DNA of 12,152 nt from Candidatus Stygibacter frigidus (GTDB lineage: Bacteria; Cloacimonadota; Cloacimonadia; Cloacimonadales; TCS61), in assembly GCA_030765325.1 (NCBI GenBank), contig JAVCCT010000263.1, positions 1 to 12,152 of the forward strand, read 5' to 3'. The notes under the pieces are model-generated. The model was not told the DNA's origin. It ran no database searches and saw nothing but the letters and a program-made list of their open reading frames with translations. Positions within the stretch are counted from its first letter, which is position 1; each line of letters begins with the position of its first letter. A program made the position numbers and the translations under genes. Below are positions 6,616-12,152 of the stretch, one piece after another.

Positions 6616-8931
6616 CTACTTCATTAACATTAATTTTTTGGTTCTTACTGGTGCTCCAGCTCGTTCAAGTTGATAAAAATACACTCCTGAACTTACCTTT
6701 CTTCCCTTGCTGTCAGTGCCCAGCCAATTTACAGATTGAGTTCCTTTATCCATATTGCCGTTGATCAAAGTATTCACTATTCTTCCTTTGATGTCAAAAA
6801 TTCTCAGTCTCACTTTTCCTGATTCCATGAGTGAAAAATGTATAGTAGTCTCTGGATTAAAAGGATTAGGATAACTGAAATAATCATCTACCACAGGTGA
6901 GATCAATTCAACCTCATTAATTGGAGAAAAAACTACTTCAACTGTATTTGAAGGTTCACTTTCTCCATTAGTGTAATTAGCAACCACATAAAAACCAAAG
7001 TCAAATGCACTTGAGAGAGTCGTTTCATAATAATTTTCTGTTGTGTTGATAATATGCAGGAAATTGCTGTTCTCACCTAATCTCACATACACACCGAAAT
7101 TCTCAAAGGTTTCTGCCGAACCAGCATCAAATGACCATTCCAGGTGCATTTGCGCTTCTTCCATATCAACTGTTAAATTATATGGTGCTTCCAGGAAAAA
7201 TAAATCAAAATCTAACATGGAAATATCGGCTGTGACTATTTCAATTGTCTGCGTTTCTATCCCATGTCCTGGCAGCCAGGCACTCACATCATAGAGACCT
7301 TCATAATATACATAAGAATACCCACCCTCAGGTCCAGGCATTATTTCAGCATCTCCGATCGTCACTATTCCCTGCGTGAAATCAACATCATCCTGATTAC
7401 TCGTTATGGTACCGGCGATAAAGCCTTCTCCCGGATTATATATAAATGTGATACTGTCACCAGCAGAACTTACCTGATGAATAAATGTTCCTCCATAACC
7501 ACCACTTTGCAGCCAGTCAGCAGGATTTGTCTCATCATTGAATTCTGTCCTGCCATAATCGGCATTAAAAGGTGCTCCAGAAGGATTACCATTACTATTA
7601 TTATTTCCTCCCGGGCGATATAGATATAATTCGTCTGGAGGCCCACTGGCATTTCCCTGTCCAGATAAAGAACCATCAACCCGCCAGACAAGTAAACCCT
7701 CACCAGGAAGATTCATCTCATAAGTGCCTACGATCCTTTTCCGATATTCCAGCACGAAATATTCCATTTGATTATTTGATGCTATGCGATATACATTTTC
7801 ATTACCTTCACTCATGGGATGAAGTGCATATAAGCCTGGCTCACTGATCAAAGGAAGTTCATCTATCCAGTGGCCATAGCGATATTTCATATATGCACAC
7901 ATATGGCCATTTCCACTTTCCATTATGTCCCACGCATCAGCTGGTGCATACACATTGGAATTATAATGATATAGATCAGGAGCTCCCAGAGCATGGAACA
8001 TCTCATGATTCAGGGTTCCCACTTCTACCTGAGTTCGAGGTTGAAAAGTGAAATCCATCACCCGCAATCCATTTATATAAGCATCCACCAAATACAAAGA
8101 CCAGCGATGTGCCCATAATAATTCAGCCCAGCCATCATTTCCACCTCGGATAATGAAACATACATTATCTACCTGCCCATCATCATCTCCATCAATATCA
8201 AGTGATTCCGGCACTTCGTCCGCAATATACTCTATGGCGTCCGCCAGTAGTGTCTGCTCACGGATAGCTCTTTCATCCCCACCTTCATAACCATCAGGAT
8301 TAGAAACATAGTTATAAGGTGAATAATATCCTCGAGGATGTTCTGATTGATATGATAAATTTGTGTCCATATCAGTTATAGGATATTGAGTGCTATTGAT
8401 AGTCAGGGTTTCATAGGAGACTTCATTATAATATGAATACATGGAAGGTGTTTCTCCATCATCCGCATTAAAAAGCGGATCAAACTCGCTGCGTGGTTCA
8501 GGAAATTCACTCTGATCTGCAAATCTGATAAAAACCACTATATTGTTCAAAGTTCCTTCCGTTGGTGCACGGCTCTGATATCTTTCAGGCACATCAAATA
8601 AGTGTCTGCGCTGAAGGTATTCTTCTTTGCTGATTCGCAGTTGCGGAGTTATTCCCAAACTCTCAGGATCAGTTTCATTTATTATATTGTCACTTGCAGT
8701 TAACACCCCCCGATCATTTACTGCATACACATAATAACCGGTTTCAGGATTTTGCATCACAGTATAGCCATTAACATCATGAAGATAATTATAAAACTCA
8801 TCACCACTTGCCAAAAGGTCTAATTTCCTTCCATCAGGTTGATAGACTCGCACAGGTTGATCAAACAGCAAAGCACCAGATAATATTAAACCACTGAGCA
8901 AAATTAAAAGCAACATCACATATCTTTTCAT
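6616..8931 (-). CDS. Secreted M6-like metalloprotease with C-terminal T9SS/FlgD-type sorting domain
   Basis: 771 aa from the chosen start. In order: a signal peptide (MKRYVMLLLILLSG...), a propeptide-like region with HDVNGYTVMQNPETGYYVY at about 51-69, and the catalytic domain. The latter holds HEMFHALGAPD at 309-319 (HExxHxxGxxD: zinc ligands His309 and His313, base Glu310, third ligand probably Asp319), a WDIME Met-turn-like motif at 334-338, and an acidic, calcium-site-like DIDGDDDGQVD at 245-255. Then come a carboxypeptidase-regulatory-like beta domain (about 504-582), an FN3-like domain (about 583-665) and a C-terminal FlgD-Ig/type IX sorting domain (about 684-771, starting YPNPFNP). It should digest proteins outside the cell or on its surface. 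The longest frame begins at GTG 8937, which overlaps the Shine-Dalgarno; ATG 8931 is 5 bases after GAGG and is preferred. It is monocistronic, with its own promoter candidate and terminator. Exact peptidase family (M6 versus a relative) is less sure than the zinc-protease call. Confidence 0.92.
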   Translation of the reverse strand: MKRYVMLLLILLSGLILSGALLFDQPVRVYQPDGRKLDLLASGDEFYNYLHDVNGYTVMQNPETGYYVYAVNDRGVLTASDNIINETDPESLGITPQLRISKEEYLQRRHLFDVPERYQSRAPTEGTLNNIVVFIRFADQSEFPEPRSEFDPLFNADDGETPSMYSYYNEVSYETLTINSTQYPITDMDTNLSYQSEHPRGYYSPYNYVSNPDGYEGGDERAIREQTLLADAIEYIADEVPESLDIDGDDDGQVDNVCFIIRGGNDGWAELLWAHRWSLYLVDAYINGLRVMDFTFQPRTQVEVGTLNHEMFHALGAPDLYHYNSNVYAPADAWDIMESGNGHMCAYMKYRYGHWIDELPLISEPGLYALHPMSEGNENVYRIASNNQMEYFVLEYRKRIVGTYEMNLPGEGLLVWRVDGSLSGQGNASGPPDELYLYRPGGNNNSNGNPSGAPFNADYGRTEFNDETNPADWLQSGGYGGTFIHQVSSAGDSITFIYNPGEGFIAGTITSNQDDVDFTQGIVTIGDAEIMPGPEGGYSYVYYEGLYDVSAWLPGHGIETQTIEIVTADISMLDFDLFFLEAPYNLTVDMEEAQMHLEWSFDAGSAETFENFGVYVRLGENSNFLHIINTTENYYETTLSSAFDFGFYVVANYTNGESEPSNTVEVVFSPINEVELISPVVDDYFSYPNPFNPETTIHFSLMESGKVRLRIFDIKGRIVNTLINGNMDKGTQSVNWLGTDSKGRKVSSGVYFYQLERAGAPVRTKKLMLMK

Positions 8932-8936
8932 CATCA

Positions 8937-8940
8937 CCTC
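8937..8940 (-). promoter_or_regulatory. Shine-Dalgarno deciding the protease start
   Basis: The minus strand reads GAGGTGATGATGAAAAG. The GAGG core (extended GAGGTGAT, an excellent anti-Shine-Dalgarno match) overlaps the GTG at 8937 and sits only 2 bases before the ATG at 8934. It is 5 bases from the ATG at 8931, the best-spaced start. Confidence 0.75.
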
Positions 8941-8958
8941 ATTTTTTTTATTATTTAT

Positions 8959-8986
8959 AATATAATCAAAGCAAGAGATATTCCAA
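8959..8986 (-). promoter_or_regulatory. Candidate sigma-70-like promoter of the protease gene
   Basis: On the minus strand TTGGAA (8986-8981) and TATATT (8964-8959) are 16 bases apart, 4/6 and 5/6 matches to consensus, giving a short leader of about 20 bases before the Shine-Dalgarno. A perfect 12-base palindrome (8987-8998) abuts the -35 box. AT-rich sequence yields such matches easily, so this is tentative. Confidence 0.4.
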
Positions 8987-8998
8987 ATTTCATGAAAT
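8987..8998. promoter_or_regulatory. 12-base perfect palindrome (possible operator) in the divergent intergenic region
   Basis: ATTTCATGAAAT is its own reverse complement. It lies directly upstream of the candidate -35 box of the protease gene and about 110 bases before the outer-membrane barrel gene, a position where a dimeric regulator could bind. No regulator is encoded in the window, and a 12-base palindrome can arise by chance in AT-rich DNA. Confidence 0.25.
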
Positions 8999-9107
8999 AT
9001 TCAATCCCAGTAAAAATTATTTGTCCCTATAGTCCATCCTGCCCTTAATAGCATAACTTTGAATAAAAACAATTGACTGGAAATGAGTGATTTTAGACTT
9101 TTCCAGT

Positions 9108-10172
9108 ATGAAAAAAATATTAATATTTGTTATTATAATTATATATTGCTCTTTGCAGGCTGAGTTCAATGGCAGCCTGCATGCTTATCCTATTATTGAC
9201 TATTCAGATGAGACCAGCCTGACTGGTGGTGGTGTATTAATTTACCTGTATCGTCCTGAAGGTCAGGATAAATCTGTGCCTCCCAGTTTGCTTAAACTTC
9301 AGATCGATGCGGGAATAAAGTCAAGTTGGACATTTGAAATCGAAAATGAATCGCAACTCGAAGAAGGTAAATATGCTGTTAATATACCGTTAAAGTTTGA
9401 AAAGCAGAAATGTGAATTATATAAAACCGGCAATGATATTGAGCTTGGTAATACTCAAAAAAATGAATTAAGTAAATTTGACGGTAGTTTTGAGATGCTG
9501 AGGCGTTGGGAAAAATATCATTTTGGTTTTACCTATAAAATCAATTACACCAAATATAAATCTGATCCTGATGTGTCACTGCTTCAATATGATGATCAGA
9601 TATTGCCATCCGGTGGCTGGTGTGTGGGACCTGGGCTAACTTTTCAATATAATACTCTTGATAATTATTATTTCCCTTTAAACGGGATAAGAATGCAATT
9701 TAATCTTCAGACTTATTCTGAAGCCTTAAGCAGTAGCTATACTTTTGACCGCTACAGTTTTAATTCGACATTTTATCTTAAGTTGGCAAGATTTACAACT
9801 GCTGCTCTGGGAATAAAATTAATTTCCAATATTGGTGATGTACCATATCAGGAATTGGCATCCCTGGGTAATGAATTGAGAATATTTCGTTCCGGGCAAT
9901 ATGCAGATTATAATCTGGTTTCAATGACCGGAGAGATCAGAAGTTTTCCATTTAGTAGTATATTCTGGCACAGGTTTGGGATAGTAATTTTTGCTGAAGC
10001 GGGGCAGAGTCGTAATAACTTCGAGGACTTTTATTTTACAGGTACTCGTTATGGGATTGGGATTGGGTTTCGCTATCTGCTTGATATGGAGGAAAATTTC
10101 ACTTTGCGGCTTGATAGCGGATTATATAAATCTCAAATCAGTACTGATTTTGGTGCCAATGAAGCTTTTTAA
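9108..10172 (+). CDS. Barrel-only Omp85/BamA-like outer-membrane protein
   Basis: 354 aa from the ATG at 9108, which begins a clean signal peptide (MKKILIFVIIIIYCSLQA). The mature part alternates polar and hydrophobic residues like a beta-barrel and ends like the bacterial surface antigen/Omp85 family (PF01103): SGQYADYN at 262-269, FAEAG at 295-299, YGIGIGFRYLL at 315-325, TLRLD at about 332-336 and a terminal EAF with Phe354 last, the usual outer-membrane insertion signal. No POTRA domains fit before the barrel, so it is far shorter than BamA or TamA and is probably not the core assembly machine. Its job is unknown. A GTG at 9087 in frame would add seven residues before the signal peptide and is not preferred; neither start has a good Shine-Dalgarno. 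It ends 22 bases before lpxB, suggesting one operon. Confidence 0.8.
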   Translation: MKKILIFVIIIIYCSLQAEFNGSLHAYPIIDYSDETSLTGGGVLIYLYRPEGQDKSVPPSLLKLQIDAGIKSSWTFEIENESQLEEGKYAVNIPLKFEKQKCELYKTGNDIELGNTQKNELSKFDGSFEMLRRWEKYHFGFTYKINYTKYKSDPDVSLLQYDDQILPSGGWCVGPGLTFQYNTLDNYYFPLNGIRMQFNLQTYSEALSSSYTFDRYSFNSTFYLKLARFTTAALGIKLISNIGDVPYQELASLGNELRIFRSGQYADYNLVSMTGEIRSFPFSSIFWHRFGIVIFAEAGQSRNNFEDFYFTGTRYGIGIGFRYLLDMEENFTLRLDSGLYKSQISTDFGANEAF

Positions 10173-10181
10173 AATGAAATC

Positions 10182-10188
10182 AGGAAAG
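10182..10188 (+). promoter_or_regulatory. Shine-Dalgarno deciding the lpxB start
   Basis: AGGAAAG lies 6 bases before the ATG at 10195. Earlier in-frame ATGs at 10159 and 10174, and the much longer frame from 9991, overlap or adjoin the barrel gene and have no comparable site. Confidence 0.75.
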
Positions 10189-10194
10189 TATAAA

Positions 10195-11325
10195 ATGAAG
10201 AAAAATATCTTTTGGCTGGTTGGTGAAAAAAGTGGAGATATTCATGCCTCCTGCGTGCTTGAGTATTGTAATGTTACCCATCCTGACTGGTATCATTTTG
10301 GTGTAGGGGGGAGGTTGATGGAGCAGCAGGGTTTCCACTCTCAGTTTCCATTCAGCCGCTTTAATATCATGGGATTTGTCGAAGTTATCAAGCATCTCAG
10401 GTTTTTTGTTGGTGTAGAGAAAAAAATTGAAATGATATTATTGAAACAAAAGCCTGATGCTGTTGTGCTTGTGGATTATCCTGGGCTGAATATGCGTATT
10501 GCTAAAATGGCGAAATCTTTTAAAATCCCCGTTATATATTATATCTGTCCTCAATTCTGGGCTTGGAAAAAACATAGAATATTTCAGTTACGTGATTATT
10601 CTGATGCTATTGGTTACATCCTGCCTTTTGAGGGAGATTATTTTGCAGATTCTCAAATAAAGGCAACTTATACAGGACACCCAATTTCTGAGGAAATCTC
10701 AATAACCAGCACCCGAGAAGATTTTGGCAAAAAATATGATCTTGATCCCGAATGTAAATGGATAGCTTTTTTCCCCGGAAGCAGGGATAATGAGATCAAA
10801 AAGCTATTACCTGTTTACCTTAAAACAATTAAGATGTTGCAGCCTCATGGCTATCAATTCCTGCTTTCAAAAGCTGACACAATTACTGAATCATTATTTA
10901 ATAAATATTTAAATTCATTTAATATTTCAAAACTTAAGGTTATTGAGGGCAGAAATTATGAAATGATGAAGCATGCAGATTTTGTCTGTGTGAAGTCTGG
11001 CACTACAACTCTGGAAACAGCCTGGCTGGGTACTCCTTTCATATTATGCTATAAAACAAACTGGCTTAGCTTTTTGATAGGCAGGTTCTTTGTGAAAATT
11101 AAGTGGATTGGGCTGCCAAATATAATCTTGAATAAAAGTGTGATCCCTGAATTGATCCAGCAGGAAGCTAATGCTGGTAATATTAGCACAAAAATTAATT
11201 ATTATTTAAATGATAAATCAAGTTATGATCATATGAAAAAGGAACTTCATTATCTACATGAATTATTAGGTAAAAAATCTGCTTCTCGGGAAGTAACAAA
11301 ACTAATTGAACAGCAGGTGATCTAA
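10195..11325 (+). CDS. lpxB: Lipid-A-disaccharide synthase LpxB
   Basis: 376 aa, the usual length for LpxB (about 380). This GT19 enzyme joins UDP-2,3-diacylglucosamine to lipid X, forming the tetraacyl disaccharide of lipid A at the cytosolic face of the inner membrane. Family motifs run in order: GEKSGD at 10-15, FGVGGRLMEQQGF at 35-47, MGFVEVIKHL at 59-68, DYPGLNMRIAK at 94-104, the segment from Tyr115 through PQFWAWKKHR (119-128) to LPFE (143-146), GHP at 161-163, PGSRDNEI at 194-201 (donor-binding region), SGTTTLE at 268-274 and LPNII with PELIQ at 307-322. All expected motifs are intact. The ATG at 10195 gives the standard LpxB N-terminus; the open frame extends back to 9991, but that part overlaps the barrel gene and lacks family similarity. 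The stop codon directly abuts the next gene. Confidence 0.97.
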   Translation: MKKNIFWLVGEKSGDIHASCVLEYCNVTHPDWYHFGVGGRLMEQQGFHSQFPFSRFNIMGFVEVIKHLRFFVGVEKKIEMILLKQKPDAVVLVDYPGLNMRIAKMAKSFKIPVIYYICPQFWAWKKHRIFQLRDYSDAIGYILPFEGDYFADSQIKATYTGHPISEEISITSTREDFGKKYDLDPECKWIAFFPGSRDNEIKKLLPVYLKTIKMLQPHGYQFLLSKADTITESLFNKYLNSFNISKLKVIEGRNYEMMKHADFVCVKSGTTTLETAWLGTPFILCYKTNWLSFLIGRFFVKIKWIGLPNIILNKSVIPELIQQEANAGNISTKINYYLNDKSSYDHMKKELHYLHELLGKKSASREVTKLIEQQVI

Positions 11326-11946
11326 ATGGCAAAAAGAAAGTTTTCTCCTTTGCAGGTCTGGCTGATAACCAATCTTGGATTAGGAATCGTGAAGTTTCTG
11401 GGCATTTCCTGGAGATATCGCCGGCTTAATTCCCTTCCTTCTGAAAAGTCTATCTTTGCTTTCTGGCATAGAAATATACTTCCTTTGATGTATTTGCACC
11501 GAAATAAAAATTATGTAGTTATCATCTCTAAATCACAGGATGGTGATTTGATTGCCAATGTTTGTGAAAAATTGGGCTACCTCACAGCCCGTGGTTCCAC
11601 TTCTCGTAGTGGCAGCACTGCTCTTCGTAACATGATCAATCAATCAAGGAAATATTCTTTAGCATTTACTCCAGATGGACCAAAAGGACCTGCCTGTAAG
11701 ATCAAAGAAGGAATGGTTTATCTTGCAAAATTGACCGGTCTGCCTATTGTCTTGATTTCTGCCAGAGTAGGGCATGAGATAGTGTTCAATTCCTGGGATC
11801 GCTTTAGGCTGCCTTTGCCTTTCAGCCGAATAGAAGTGATATATGATACCCCTCAATATATTGCAAAAGATGCTAATATTGATGACTCTATTGCCTTGAT
11901 AGAGAATAGAATGATGGCATTGGAAAACCAACTTTTAGATCATTAA
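11326..11946 (+). CDS. DUF374 lysophospholipid-acyltransferase-like protein
   Basis: 206 aa, matching the small DUF374/LPLAT-like family (PF04028). Visible motifs are FAFWHRNILPL at 44-54 (His48 takes the place of the acyltransferase catalytic His), SKSQDGDLI at 69-77, LTARGSTSRSG at 86-96 and FTPDGPKGP at 114-122 (glycerolipid acyl-acceptor region). A hydrophobic stretch at about 10-27 may anchor it to the membrane. By family it should transfer an acyl chain to a lipid; no exact substrate is established for DUF374. The ATG touches the lpxB TAA with zero gap, and AGGTGA (11315-11320) inside the lpxB end serves as Shine-Dalgarno with a 5-base spacer, so the two are translationally coupled. This ties it to lipid A or LPS maturation, an inference from context. 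Confidence 0.9.
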   Translation: MAKRKFSPLQVWLITNLGLGIVKFLGISWRYRRLNSLPSEKSIFAFWHRNILPLMYLHRNKNYVVIISKSQDGDLIANVCEKLGYLTARGSTSRSGSTALRNMINQSRKYSLAFTPDGPKGPACKIKEGMVYLAKLTGLPIVLISARVGHEIVFNSWDRFRLPLPFSRIEVIYDTPQYIAKDANIDDSIALIENRMMALENQLLDH

Positions 11947-12043
11947 GTTTCATTTAATTGAAATCTGGCATCTCCCTTTTTTTTATCAATTCTAACAGGT
12001 CTAAATTACTGGAAATAATGGAGATAATATATGTTGAAAAGGG

Positions 12044-12147
12044 TCAACCATTCGGGAGGTCTCCGACCATCCAGAAGGTTTCAGATGGGAGGTCTTGAAC
12101 AAAGCTAAGTTCCCTCCTGGATGGTCGTTAGACCTCCCGGATGGTGA
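12044..12147. repeat. Long imperfect inverted repeat with internal core copies
   Basis: The left arm at 12044-12074 and the reverse complement of the right arm at 12117-12147 agree over about 30 bases apart from one T/C change, a C-versus-AA difference and one extra A near the tip. The stem continues weakly inwards to about 12078/12113, leaving a loop of about 34 bases. The core GGGAGGTCT occurs at 12054 and 12087 directly and in reverse complement at 12130-12138. CCTCC(T/C)GGATGG occurs twice in the right half (12113 and 12133). There is no open reading frame and no T tract. It looks like an intergenic palindromic repeat element; copies elsewhere cannot be tested here, and it may run past the window end. 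Confidence 0.75.
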
Positions 12148-12152
12148 CGACA

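Noticed and set aside
9028..9033. TATAGT, a good -10 match on the plus strand
   Set aside because: No acceptable -35 box lies 16-18 bases upstream.
9054..9061. TAACTTTG, a match to the Bacteroidetes -7 promoter box TAnnTTTG
   Set aside because: The nearest TTTG (9020-9023) is 30 bases upstream, too far for the expected spacing of about 20, and it is unknown whether this lineage uses that promoter type.
9991..10194. N-terminal extension of the lpxB frame by up to 68 codons
   Set aside because: It overlaps the end of the barrel gene in another frame, has no LpxB similarity, and a well-spaced Shine-Dalgarno precedes the ATG at 10195.
11947..11984. Possible terminator after the acyltransferase gene (weak TTTCA/TGAAA hairpin, then an eight-T run at 11977-11984)
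   Set aside because: The stem is only about five A/T-rich pairs and is separated from the T run by about 12 bases, so it is not a convincing intrinsic terminator.
12044..12147. CRISPR array or transposon end
   Set aside because: The repeats are inverted and unevenly spaced rather than direct with regular spacers, and no transposase or cas gene is in the window.

Overview
The window reads as a low-GC, chromosomal, envelope-biogenesis region of a Gram-negative (two-membrane) bacterium. LpxB (lipid A synthesis), a BamA-like outer-membrane barrel and a secreted protease with a YPNPFNP/FlgD-type C-terminal sorting domain point to the Fibrobacteres-Chlorobi-Bacteroidetes (FCB) superphylum. My best guess is a Cloacimonadota-like lineage, but the phylum is inferred from gene content only. 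Codon use and base composition look even across the window. I see no transposase, phage gene, CRISPR array, tRNA or rRNA.

Layout. Bases 1-6456 hold a tightly packed minus-strand operon, read right to left. It encodes a class A penicillin-binding protein (peptidoglycan polymerase), a membrane family 2 glycosyltransferase, a secreted transglutaminase-like protein, and a GlmU-like sugar nucleotidyltransferase/acyltransferase cut off by the window edge. The gaps are 0, 13 and 12 bases, so co-transcription is very likely. Bases 6616-8931 hold a separate minus-strand gene for a secreted M6-like metalloprotease. It has its own candidate promoter (8959-8986) and a clear Rho-independent terminator (6551-6579) that separates it from the PBP operon.

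Bases 8932-9107 are a divergent intergenic region. From 9108 a plus-strand operon runs right: a barrel-only Omp85/BamA-like outer-membrane protein, lpxB, and a DUF374-type lysophospholipid-acyltransferase-like protein whose ATG directly abuts the lpxB stop codon. After it, at 12044-12147, lies a long imperfect inverted repeat with extra internal copies of its core, probably a member of a dispersed intergenic repeat family.

How the genes fit together: both operons serve the cell envelope. The left one polymerises and crosslinks peptidoglycan and carries three unassigned partners that look like a surface-glycan or wall-modification pathway. The right one makes lipid A disaccharide, modifies lipids and provides an outer-membrane barrel. 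Nothing here is a proven new system. The least-explained parts are the triple repeat at the PBP C-terminus, the transglutaminase-like protein with an apparent dead first copy of its fold, and the terminal inverted repeat. Four gene starts (transglutaminase-like, protease, barrel, lpxB) were set downstream of the longest open frame, using Shine-Dalgarno position or signal-peptide structure.
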